Below are positions 43,722 to 52,983 of a DNA stretch of 64,000 nt, piece by piece (positions within the stretch are counted from its first letter, which is position 1; each line of letters opens with the position of its first letter). The stretch spans positions 1,984,001-2,048,000 of the forward strand of contig OZ242051.1 of NCBI GenBank assembly GCA_965205255.1, read 5' to 3'. The notes beneath the pieces are model-generated. The model saw only the letters and a list, made by a program, of their open reading frames with translations. It searched no databases and was not told where the DNA came from. Made by a program: the position numbers and the translations under genes. Source of the stretch: G965205255 sp965205255 (lineage in GTDB: Bacteria; Pseudomonadota; Gammaproteobacteria; Pseudomonadales; Endozoicomonadaceae).

Positions 43722-46700
43722 TTGGATAATATTGTATGTGAGATCATTGTAAAACTCACACGCTTAATTATAAAAGCTCTGGTTGGTATTTGCGTAATTC
43801 CTCCTTTCTTATTAACTTTTGAACAGGTTGCATGGGCTGTAAGTAGTAATTCTCATCTTCCTGAGCACCATGTGATCAGACAATCAGCATCTGTCTCTAG
43901 TGCACTGCCGACTAATACAAAAAACACCTGGCTAAGTTTTCAGCAAGCTGGTAATGGTAATAAGTTCCATATATCTCCTTTCACCCATTTACCTGTATTG
44001 TCTGATGGCTCCGTTGCCATGCCATCAAATGCCAATAATTTTCACGGTGCGTTTCACGCCTCTGTGGACCCCCGCACAGGAACGGCATCGCTCAATATGC
44101 CAGTGGCCACGACATTTTACGATCACGGGCAGGCAAAACGCAGTCTGATATTGTCCTATAGCGGAAGCCCATCTCCTCATGGCCCTGACTTATTAGGCCT
44201 TGGTGCTCACTGGACATTTAATGTGGGAACAGAGCACCCCTCTACGTCGGAAGTTGCCGGACATAAAACCACTGATCTAACCACCGGTGATGGTCATGCT
44301 CTGACAATGGAAAGTGATCGTAACGGGCAGGGTCAAACCTATTGGCATTTACTTCGCCATAAACTCAAAGATGTAACTGTCTCAGGAGAACCTGGGGACT
44401 GGACTATTGCTACCTCAAACGGCATTCGTGAACATTTACTCTACGGTTACGAAGACTGGGAAGAAGGGCACGACGGGCAGCGTGTATGGTTCTATTATGA
44501 CCGCAATGGGCCAACCGATATGACCCGACGCCTACTCTATATCTGCGGGCACCCGTTAACAGAAGATCAGGCTGAAGGGGCTGTTAATGCCTGTCCAGAC
44601 AATGGTGTTAGAATCACCTATGAAGCTCATGATATTACCATACATGCTCAGCAGACAGTGACTATACATACCGGTGAGACTGAAGGTGAAACACAGGTTA
44701 CCTCAGTCACCCTTCCGCCCTTTTCCAGTGAGAATATCAGTAATCATGGAGTTCCGGCACACATTCTGTTTAGTTATGATACTCAGGGTGCCCGCCCATG
44801 GTTAATCAAAACGATCACTCAACCTTCAGGTCAGATCAATACATTTCTTTACAACGATGAGGCAAATTATGACAGTCTCCAGCCTCATGGTATTCCAACC
44901 GGCTTTAATTCCGCTTCTTTGCCTGTGGTCAAAGAACAAATAATAACACCACCACCAATGTATAAAAACTCTCTGCCTGTACGTCATGTTTGGTTTCAGT
45001 ACAGTAAAGGAACCACTGATCTGCATAATTTCACCGGTTATCTCAGTGGTTTTAGCCATATTCCCGGTAAGGATAATCTGTTCGACCGCGCCGACAGCTA
45101 TACCTATACGGTTGCACAAGACAACGGTTCATCAACTACCACCACCACATATAATAAATATCATTTACCACTAACGATTACCCAGTCAGATGATTTACAT
45201 CACAGTTTAGTGTTGAAAAATGATGCCACTTACTCTCCTTGGAAAGGCACAACATTTGCCCAGTTGCCATCTGATTACTCTTTGCCGAAAAAAACGACAA
45301 AAACTCTGTATAGCCTTACCGGCACAGGGCAAGAATCGACAATCAAACCGGCGACTGTGCTGGAGCAAAAACGTTATAATAATAATGGACAGGTTATCTG
45401 GAAACAAGATGACTATGGCCGACAGACTTTTACGCAGTATTGTCCGCCACAGGGTGATGCCCACTGCCCTGCTATGGATCCGAACTGGCCACAGGCAACA
45501 TGGCCCGAAAAAACAATTGAGATACCGGCACAAAAAACACTGGCAGGAGCTACGCGCTATGCCAATCTGAAAGCCAGTGATGATCCTGAACCTGCTGTTG
45601 AAGTAGAATATAACTATAAACTGATTCCTGTCGCAAAAACATATAAACAGAGAATCAGCCAGTACAAAAAACTGTTACAGCAACAGTGGATACGAGCAAA
45701 AGCACGATGGGAAAAAACATACAACAGTCATAGTTCAGTGTCTTCTTCGGCTACCACGAATTTATTTAGTCAAAGCCGCTTTAATCATGATGTGGGTCAG
45801 GACACTTCAAGCCTTGCCGGTAGCTGGGAAGTCAGCACTAAAACCGTGGGGACATTACCGCAGAATACGGTCAGCCACCTGACCCTGGGCAGTCCGTTAC
45901 CTGAGCTGACTACCGATGAACTATCGACCAAAGCCCTGTACCAATATAACCCTGATCCAAAGAGCTTGACTTATGGCCAGCTGGCTCACATAACCATCAC
46001 AAAATATAACCGCTTTTCACCAATAATTAATGGAAACGTATTACAGACAGACCAAGCCCCATTATCTGATGATCAGCCCGGACAGCAGGAACAGGTCGAC
46101 TTTAATGTCACTCACCGTATTGACCCCAAATTGCATACCCGTACAACAGATGTTGAAGTAGCACATGAAACACCTGAGTCTGCTCAGCAGGCACCGAAGC
46201 TTTTAAAGAATAATACCCGACTGGTTCATGCTGATTACAGACTGTCCAACGACGGAGAATTATCACTGGGGCAGTCGGTTTACTCACTAGATAGTGGTGT
46301 AAAACTGTCCACCGAGGACACGTTAAAAACATTACAAACACGCTGGAAATATGATGCATGGCTTCGTCCTGTGCAGAAAACGGTGACACCGGTTAGCGGA
46401 GGCCATCCACAAAAAACATTATGGTCGTATATTTTTACCCGCCAGGAACAAGCATCTGTTAAAACGATGCCCAATGGTAGTCAGGAAAAGGTCGTTTATT
46501 CCGGAATGGGTAAAAAACAGAAGATTATCTCTGTCTGGCACAGAGATAAATCGCTGGCAGGTGCATCAATGGAAGGGGTATCTAACTGGATTGCTGACAG
46601 TAAGACCACTTATACCCATGCTGAAAAGCCGGCGAGCCGAACTGTTTATCATGCAGACGACAACGGAAGAACTGTGGCACTAACCACAACTTATGGGTAC

Positions 46701-49700
46701 GATTCACTCGATCGTAATGTCTGGACCAAACTTCCGGATAATTCTGTTAGTGTTGTCGCCCGCAATGATCCACAACTGTTGCTGATAAGTTATCAGGTGA
46801 CAACAGGAAGCCAGAATCAGGGTGAAAAGTTTGCACCTATATTGGGTGTTGTTAAATCTGACACGTTAGGCCACCCCGTGGCACAATATACTTTTGCCAT
46901 GAAACCTGATGTCAGAGTTTTGGGCAAACCGCTTTATCCACCGGCAGTTCAGGCGGAGCTAACAACACTGGAAGGTCAGCTCAGACCTGTCACCAGTTTA
47001 ACGGCTGAAAATAACTTTGGCTTGCTGCCACTTGCCGGAAGTAAGGGGTTGTTCACCTTTGTCAACGATGCCATTAATGCAGGTGTTTGGCTGACTAAAA
47101 GCACTATGCAGTATGATGGAATGGGTCATAAAGTTGAGCAAACCCAGCCCAATGGTGCAAAGGTACACTGGAAATGGCAAAACAACAACTTGGTGGCAAC
47201 CATCGCTCCCAATCAAAGCCTGATACACGATACGATAAACCTTCAGGGTAAAAAAGTGGCACGGTGTGTTAAGCCGTTAGGTCAGTCTGACTGCCATGTA
47301 TTAGGAACACGGCAGTACGATGACACAGGAGAACTGATATCTCAGCATGATGAATACGGCAATCAAATAAGGTACACCTACGACGAAGACGGTCGTATGC
47401 TTAGCATGATAACACCTGCCACTAAAACGGACAAAGGTCATGTTTTTACTTATACCTACAACAGTTTTGCCAGAACCGGTGAGTCTGTTGATGGTGTACT
47501 TTATGAGACCTTCAAATACGACCCTGATACTTGGTTGCTGACCGATACAGACGAGGCAATCAGTCATCTGCATTATGATTATGACCCAAATACTTTACAA
47601 CTGATTAAAGTGACTCGGAGCGCACCGGTCAGTTTTAAATCACCGGTGGGTATTCACTATCCTGGTGGTTTTGAAACAATGAGTTACAACCGTTACGGAC
47701 AGGCGGTCAGCCTGCGTGATTTTGCAGGAAACAGATACAAAGCCCTGCACGATAAACTCGGCAGAGTCATTCAGACTGAAGTCATTTTGCCGAATCAGAC
47801 CGAAACCACGATGCTAACTGCTGTTCAGTACGATGATTACTTTAATCGTCCGGTGAAAATAATTAACGGTATCGGGATTGCCAGATACTTCACATATGAC
47901 GCTCTGGGTAAGCTCACAACAACCACTGATAAGCAGGGCAATAAAACGTTACAAACATTAAGTTACACTTATGACTTGAAGACCGGCAATATTGTCACTT
48001 TCACCCAATCAGAAGACAATAATAGTGCAACACAGCGTTATACTTATGACAATAACACAAACAATCTGACGTCAATGTTATGCAGTGTAACAGGGCAATC
48101 TGATAAAGCCAGTTCACTGTGTCCGCGTGATACGGTTTTATCCGGCAGTCATTTAACAACACCGCCAGTTATTATGGCACAAAAGTATACGTTTGATGAC
48201 TGGAACAATATCAAAAGTGTTAGCGAAAAGTTAGTCACCTCAGAGGGACAGTCAACCAGCAAAACGACAACATATACTTATGCAAGTCAGAATGCTAACG
48301 GTGATCACTTTGATCCACACCGCATGATCGCCTTTAATACACAATGGCAGGATAGTGTATCGGATACCAGTGTTGCTCCCAAGACAATAGTTTACGACAG
48401 TTTAGGCAGGGTTATCAAAGATGCAGACGGTAATACCCTGCATTATAATGCGCTTGGGCAGCAGGACGGGTTTACTAATGTGCGCACTCACGGGCATACA
48501 GCATATACCTATGATGCAACAGGTCACCAGGTAGCAGAGCAGCCCTTTGATAGTCAGGGCCGAGCGTTGCAGGCTCCTTTATATATGATATATCAGGGTG
48601 ATACTGTTGCAGAACAGGTGCAAAATGATGCCACGGGAAAAACGCATGTAAGTGTAGAACTGACTGGTGCCGCTCACAGTGAAGACAACCGCATTACCCG
48701 TTGGTATCTCCATGATTATAAGGGTGATGTTATCGTAGCTGTTGATGCGTCGGGTCAAAAAATCAGTGATCATGTCTATAGTCCTTACGGTATGGATGAA
48801 GATCTGCTAAGCAGTCGTGAGCAGGCATTACCGCAAAAGTTTGATCTTGCCACGCAAGCCCCCTGGTGGAAAAGCCATCAGCCAGCCTTTGACGGCCAGA
48901 TGAGTGATCCGGTGACAGGGTATCAGTTTTTAGGTGGAGGCTATCGCGCATACAACCCGGTTTACCGACACTTTATGAGCCACGACAGTTACAGTCCATT
49001 TGCCAAAATAAATGGTTATGGATTTGGTGATAACAACCCAATAATGAACACCGACCCAACAGGACATTTACCCAAATGGGCAGGTATTGCTTTGGGAATG
49101 GTTAGTGTTGGTGTGGCATTAGTTTCCTCAATATTACTTCCGGCAGTTTTGGGTATAGCTGCAGCGACTGCTTTAAGTCTTGCTATGAGCCACTGTGCTT
49201 TTATTGCTACATCTCTAGCTTTAATGGGTACTTTAGGTCTAATGGGTATAGTCTCCGGAACTTTACAAATAACCCGAAGCTTGTATCCGAATAATATCGG
49301 TTTAGATTTTGCTAGTATATCCTTTGATATGGTGAATAGCCTTGCAATAATGGTGACTGGTTTTACAATGATTACTGCTGATATTTTTAGTGCTATTTAT
49401 GGTGCAGCATGTTCAACCATCAGTCTGATTACAGCTTCCAGTGGTATCAGTATAACCTCAGGAATGATTGGTCTCACCTTATTCGGTATGAATACTCATG
49501 CTGAGCAAAATAATGTGACCAGTGCCATTTATTTTCAGGCTATCGATGTTTTAAGCTATATCAATATTGGCCTGATGGGCACTGCTGTAATTTTGGGGGC
49601 AGGCACGGTAACTTGGACGTACGCTAAAGGCTTACTATCACCAAATACCCTTCCCGCAAGGCTAGAACATCTGTCAAGGTTATCAAGTTCCAGTCCTTAT

Positions 49701-50195
49701 ACAAATGAGTCAGCTCCCCAAATTGAGGAAACTTCGTTTTATGAACCACCACCTCCATATGAAAGCAGGTCTCAATCTCAAGACTTAACAGATTCAAGGA
49801 TGCATCAAAACTATATCGAAAATACTGCTAGCCAACTAGGTGTGGTGTCTGAACAAGCGAACCAAATAGATGTATCTGGGTTAACGGCAAGACAACAAGA
49901 AATTCGAACACAAATATTAAGGGCTATTGAGGGCAATGGAACAGTAAGTCTGAAAGATAACAGCATAACAGTAAGGGGTAGTAACTTTGAGTTAAGTTGG
50001 TTTGATGTTAACCGAAATGACGGCGATGTATATGTATTGCACAGATTAATCACCTCAAGACCAGAAAATAACGCTATGCTTTCGGCTTCAGTGGCACCTC
50101 AAGATGAGTCAGTAACCACTCCTAACTCTGTTCAGGAATACAATATAAGAGATTTATTATTCGAATCTTTCATTCGAAGAAACATAGATCAATAG
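43722..50195 (+). CDS. Giant RHS-repeat protein with membrane-rich C-terminus and PPPPY motif
   Basis: 2,157 residues from a TTG with GGAAGG eight bases upstream; no other start lies nearby in frame. A hydrophobic N-terminus (about 16-38) may be a signal peptide or anchor. Residues 90-1000 form the RHS shell region, 1200-1660 contain YD repeats (RYTYDEDGRM, RYFTYDALGKL, YDSLGRVIKDADGN), and the core ends at about 1780 (YGFGDNNPIMNTDPTGH), the usual point where a variable tip begins. Here the tip is 375 residues: several hydrophobic segments (1785-1970), a PPPPY motif at 2009-2013 and an unrecognised soluble tail. No VgrG/PAAR domain, T6SS gene or immunity gene is adjacent. Confidence 0.88.
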   Translation: MDNIVCEIIVKLTRLIIKALVGICVIPPFLLTFEQVAWAVSSNSHLPEHHVIRQSASVSSALPTNTKNTWLSFQQAGNGNKFHISPFTHLPVLSDGSVAMPSNANNFHGAFHASVDPRTGTASLNMPVATTFYDHGQAKRSLILSYSGSPSPHGPDLLGLGAHWTFNVGTEHPSTSEVAGHKTTDLTTGDGHALTMESDRNGQGQTYWHLLRHKLKDVTVSGEPGDWTIATSNGIREHLLYGYEDWEEGHDGQRVWFYYDRNGPTDMTRRLLYICGHPLTEDQAEGAVNACPDNGVRITYEAHDITIHAQQTVTIHTGETEGETQVTSVTLPPFSSENISNHGVPAHILFSYDTQGARPWLIKTITQPSGQINTFLYNDEANYDSLQPHGIPTGFNSASLPVVKEQIITPPPMYKNSLPVRHVWFQYSKGTTDLHNFTGYLSGFSHIPGKDNLFDRADSYTYTVAQDNGSSTTTTTYNKYHLPLTITQSDDLHHSLVLKNDATYSPWKGTTFAQLPSDYSLPKKTTKTLYSLTGTGQESTIKPATVLEQKRYNNNGQVIWKQDDYGRQTFTQYCPPQGDAHCPAMDPNWPQATWPEKTIEIPAQKTLAGATRYANLKASDDPEPAVEVEYNYKLIPVAKTYKQRISQYKKLLQQQWIRAKARWEKTYNSHSSVSSSATTNLFSQSRFNHDVGQDTSSLAGSWEVSTKTVGTLPQNTVSHLTLGSPLPELTTDELSTKALYQYNPDPKSLTYGQLAHITITKYNRFSPIINGNVLQTDQAPLSDDQPGQQEQVDFNVTHRIDPKLHTRTTDVEVAHETPESAQQAPKLLKNNTRLVHADYRLSNDGELSLGQSVYSLDSGVKLSTEDTLKTLQTRWKYDAWLRPVQKTVTPVSGGHPQKTLWSYIFTRQEQASVKTMPNGSQEKVVYSGMGKKQKIISVWHRDKSLAGASMEGVSNWIADSKTTYTHAEKPASRTVYHADDNGRTVALTTTYGYDSLDRNVWTKLPDNSVSVVARNDPQLLLISYQVTTGSQNQGEKFAPILGVVKSDTLGHPVAQYTFAMKPDVRVLGKPLYPPAVQAELTTLEGQLRPVTSLTAENNFGLLPLAGSKGLFTFVNDAINAGVWLTKSTMQYDGMGHKVEQTQPNGAKVHWKWQNNNLVATIAPNQSLIHDTINLQGKKVARCVKPLGQSDCHVLGTRQYDDTGELISQHDEYGNQIRYTYDEDGRMLSMITPATKTDKGHVFTYTYNSFARTGESVDGVLYETFKYDPDTWLLTDTDEAISHLHYDYDPNTLQLIKVTRSAPVSFKSPVGIHYPGGFETMSYNRYGQAVSLRDFAGNRYKALHDKLGRVIQTEVILPNQTETTMLTAVQYDDYFNRPVKIINGIGIARYFTYDALGKLTTTTDKQGNKTLQTLSYTYDLKTGNIVTFTQSEDNNSATQRYTYDNNTNNLTSMLCSVTGQSDKASSLCPRDTVLSGSHLTTPPVIMAQKYTFDDWNNIKSVSEKLVTSEGQSTSKTTTYTYASQNANGDHFDPHRMIAFNTQWQDSVSDTSVAPKTIVYDSLGRVIKDADGNTLHYNALGQQDGFTNVRTHGHTAYTYDATGHQVAEQPFDSQGRALQAPLYMIYQGDTVAEQVQNDATGKTHVSVELTGAAHSEDNRITRWYLHDYKGDVIVAVDASGQKISDHVYSPYGMDEDLLSSREQALPQKFDLATQAPWWKSHQPAFDGQMSDPVTGYQFLGGGYRAYNPVYRHFMSHDSYSPFAKINGYGFGDNNPIMNTDPTGHLPKWAGIALGMVSVGVALVSSILLPAVLGIAAATALSLAMSHCAFIATSLALMGTLGLMGIVSGTLQITRSLYPNNIGLDFASISFDMVNSLAIMVTGFTMITADIFSAIYGAACSTISLITASSGISITSGMIGLTLFGMNTHAEQNNVTSAIYFQAIDVLSYINIGLMGTAVILGAGTVTWTYAKGLLSPNTLPARLEHLSRLSSSSPYTNESAPQIEETSFYEPPPPYESRSQSQDLTDSRMHQNYIENTASQLGVVSEQANQIDVSGLTARQQEIRTQILRAIEGNGTVSLKDNSITVRGSNFELSWFDVNRNDGDVYVLHRLITSRPENNAMLSASVAPQDESVTTPNSVQEYNIRDLLFESFIRRNIDQ

Positions 50196-50918
50196 TCCTG
50201 ATTGCTTTGAGTTTGGAACGCTTGGCATCTTGATAAAGTTTGGAGGGGTGTGCTATTTAACGACATATTTAGTTTTTGCTACGTTATTATATCAATAAGT
50301 TACGGATCAGGTAAGCACTGTATAAATCAAGGAATTGTCTATTCTTTCAACGCATAATGCACAACGATCATCGTATTAAAAACAGAAAGTTCAAAACATC
50401 AATGGTTAAGAAATAGTGCAGGAAAAATCACTGTAAAATGCATATTTTGATGGATGTACACAGTATTATAATTGTTTATATGCGTATAAAAGATCATAAA
50501 AAACTTACATGCAAAGCTAAGAGTTCTGTTGCAAGACCGACAGACAAAAAACACGGATACACCGACAGTGACCTCCATTACCAGTTGGAAACGGCGTAAA
50601 CGTAATCGGCACTTGATGGGAAGACTTTTTACAAGATTAGGATTGAACAGGAATGACCAAAAAGTCAGCGAGGTTAATATGGAGCTGAGCGAGTATAGGA
50701 CTGCTTCTGCGTAAAAGTGTCTGAAATATTGTGGTAATTAATTGACTGGATAGCACAACTTATTCCAGACGGGTAACAGCTTTTATCCATATCAAGAATA
50801 TATGAGCAATATTTTCATCCTGAACTGATACAGAGTTATTGACACTACCCACGTTTTGCAGTTAATGCATAAAAAGACTATCAGTAGACAGCCTTTTTAT
50901 AGTAGTGTCAATAGAGCA
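50196..50918. other. Gene-poor region between the RHS gene and HU
   Basis: About 720 bases. GAGTTCTGTTGCAAGAC at 50521 resembles the IS6 end seen at 42033. A 61-codon frame at 50529-50714 includes KNTDTPTVTSITSW, which is faintly transposase-like but not secure. A 12-bp inverted repeat (50837-50848 and 50902-50913) surrounds the HU terminator. Confidence 0.45.
50868..50900 (-). terminator. Intrinsic terminator of the HU gene
   Basis: On the minus strand AAAAAGGCTGTC-TACT-GATAGTCTTTTT forms a long hairpin (two G-U pairs) with A and T runs on its sides, 18 bases after the HU stop. It would also work for the opposite strand. Confidence 0.75.
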
Positions 50919-51194
50919 CTAAGGGTTGACTTTCTCCTTGAGTTTTTTGCCAGGTTTGAATGAAACGGTTTCGCATGCCGGAATTTGAATTTCCTGACCA
51001 GTTTGAGGGTTTTTGCCTCTACGTTCTTTACGATGACGACGTTTGAATGCGCCGAAGCCTGTTAGTGTAACGTCTTCATTGCGTTCCAAAGCTTCAGTAA
51101 TGGTCTGTAAAACAATTTCAACAGCTTTGCTTGCCTTATCTTTGCTCAATTCAGTTTGTTCTGCTACAACTTCTGCTAATTCGCCTTTACGCAT
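50919..51194 (-). CDS. HU-family nucleoid DNA-binding protein
   Basis: 91 residues from the ATG at 51194 (MRKGELAEVVAEQ), with AGGAG upstream; a longer in-frame extension to 51401 is not conserved. It has the HU signature: helical N-terminus, LTGFGAFKRRHRKERRG, the beta-arm RRGKNPQTGQEIQIPA with the intercalating Pro, and SFKPGKKLKEKV. More basic in the arm region than E. coli HU. Dimers bend DNA. Confidence 0.95.
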   Translation of the reverse strand: MRKGELAEVVAEQTELSKDKASKAVEIVLQTITEALERNEDVTLTGFGAFKRRHRKERRGKNPQTGQEIQIPACETVSFKPGKKLKEKVNP

Positions 51195-51548
51195 CTTTTG
51201 ATTAACTCCTGATTTGTCTTTCTTATAGTAAAGAGGGTCATGTACGCTTTCCTCTGTGTACAACAACAGGTCCGATAAAATAGCCTGTTGGTTCACGATA
51301 AAACAGTAAGCCCATATGATGCAAGACTTTAAATAAACATTTAATAATATATTTTTTGCGATCACTTGCCAGATAAGCGAAAATACCCCGTAATAGCACA
51401 TAAATTCTTTAATGTGTTATTGAAAAAAATATTTATATTATATTATGTTATGGCATTTTTTTATTTAAATTCTCAGGTGTAAAGCGCAAGAATATTTCGT
51501 TATACAGATGCTAAAAAAATATGTCTGACATTGCATGCAGGTAAGTTT
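51195..51548. promoter_or_regulatory. Divergent region between HU and glmU
   Basis: 354 bases with no gene. In the HU leader CAACAGG (51264-51270) and CCTGTTG (51284-51290) form an inverted repeat with a 13-base spacer, a possible operator or 5' leader hairpin. Promoters of both genes should lie in the A+T-rich part around 51330-51480. Confidence 0.4.
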
Positions 51549-52931
51549 ATGAATATAACTGTTGTCATATTAGCTGCCGGACAGGGAAAGAGAATGTGTT
51601 CGTTACTTCCCAAGGTGCTTCACCCGATTGGTGGTACACCCATGCTCTCTCGTGTAGCTAATGCTACGATGACAGCATTTCCACAGCTAACTTCTGAGGA
51701 TGTTGCTATCGTGATAGGTCACGGTGCAGAACAGGTAAAGTCTGCACTCGGGGATATTCCTGCTCAATGGGTTTTGCAACGTGAGCAGCTTGGCACAGGT
51801 CATGCCGTAAAACAGGCGATACTAACAGGTCAGAGAGTCGGTGTTGTCATTGTGCTTTATGGTGATGTACCACTAATCAGACCAGAAACATTGAAATTAT
51901 TGGCAGAGACCTCAAGAGGGGAAGCATTGGCTCTGTTGACAGTTAATAGTGAGTCTCCATTTGGATACGGGCGAATAGTGCGTGATGAACAGGATAATAT
52001 TAAAGCCATTGTTGAAGAACGAGATGCAACTCCTGAACAACAAGCGATTAAAGAGATACATACCGGCATTATGGCAATCCCCGAACAGTATTTGCAGAAA
52101 TGGCTGAATGCACTAAGTAATGATAATGCTCAGGGTGAATATTATTTGACTGATATTGTAGCCATGGCTGTTGCAGAGAATATACCAGTCACTTCATGTC
52201 AACCTTTTTGTAAAGCAGAAGTGCAGGGTGTTAATGATCGTCAACAGCAGGCGTGCTTGGAGCGTGAATATCAACGGTTACAGTGTGAAGCGCTGATGAA
52301 GAAGGGAGTAACATTATTAGACCCGTTAAGAACAGACATTCGGGGCGAACTGGAAGCTGGGTCAGATGTGGTCATTGATACTAACTGTATTTTCGAAGGA
52401 CAGGTAACTCTTGGCAATAATATTTCCATTGGTGCAGGCTGTATAATCCGAAATGCTTCTATTGGAGATAATACAACCATTGCACCTTATTCATTGATAG
52501 ATGAAAGCCAAGTAGAAGATAACTGCTTTATCGGGCCTTTTGCTAGGCTTCGCCCAGGTACTTTTCTTGAGCAATCGGCTAAAATTGGTAACTTTGTTGA
52601 AACTAAAAAATCGATGATTGGTGAAGGTAGTAAAATTAACCACTTAAGCTATGTTGGCGACACAGAGATTGGAAAACAGGTAAACATAGGGGCGGGTACT
52701 ATCACCTGTAATTACGACGGTAAGAACAAACACAAAACGGTGATTGAAGATGGTGCTTTTATTGGTTCTAATACGGCATTGGTAGCCCCGTTGAATATCG
52801 GGGAAGACTCGACGATAGGTGCCGGTTCCACCATTACTCATGATGTTGGAAAAAAGCAGCTTTCAGTTAGCAGAGGTTCGCAACGCAATATCGAAGGCTG
52901 GAAGCGACCTGAAAAGCAAGAAGTTATGTAA
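51549..52931 (+). CDS. glmU: Bifunctional UDP-GlcNAc pyrophosphorylase / GlcN-1-P acetyltransferase GlmU
   Basis: 460 residues from the ATG at 51549 (MNITVVILAAGQGKRM), preceded by AGGTAAG; an in-frame ATG at 51531 is less likely. N-terminal uridylyltransferase (LAAGQGKRM, LGTGHAV, LYGDVPLI) and a C-terminal left-handed beta-helix acetyltransferase of hexapeptide repeats with RLRPGTFLEQSAKIGNFVE and INHLSYVGD. Makes UDP-GlcNAc for peptidoglycan and lipid A. glmS follows after 52 bases. Confidence 0.97.
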   Translation: MNITVVILAAGQGKRMCSLLPKVLHPIGGTPMLSRVANATMTAFPQLTSEDVAIVIGHGAEQVKSALGDIPAQWVLQREQLGTGHAVKQAILTGQRVGVVIVLYGDVPLIRPETLKLLAETSRGEALALLTVNSESPFGYGRIVRDEQDNIKAIVEERDATPEQQAIKEIHTGIMAIPEQYLQKWLNALSNDNAQGEYYLTDIVAMAVAENIPVTSCQPFCKAEVQGVNDRQQQACLEREYQRLQCEALMKKGVTLLDPLRTDIRGELEAGSDVVIDTNCIFEGQVTLGNNISIGAGCIIRNASIGDNTTIAPYSLIDESQVEDNCFIGPFARLRPGTFLEQSAKIGNFVETKKSMIGEGSKINHLSYVGDTEIGKQVNIGAGTITCNYDGKNKHKTVIEDGAFIGSNTALVAPLNIGEDSTIGAGSTITHDVGKKQLSVSRGSQRNIEGWKRPEKQEVM

Positions 52932-52983
52932 AGTGCCTCTCAATACCTGAGGTTAAATAATCAGACTAACGTAAGGTAATTAT

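Noticed and set aside
50529..50714. 61-codon frame after the RHS gene as its immunity gene
   Set aside because: It is 330 bases away, has a faint transposase-like segment, poor start context and an IS6-like end just upstream; no support for immunity function.
50919..51401. HU protein with a 69-residue N-terminal extension
   Set aside because: The extension lacks HU similarity, and the ATG at 51194 has AGGAG and starts exactly at the family N-terminus.
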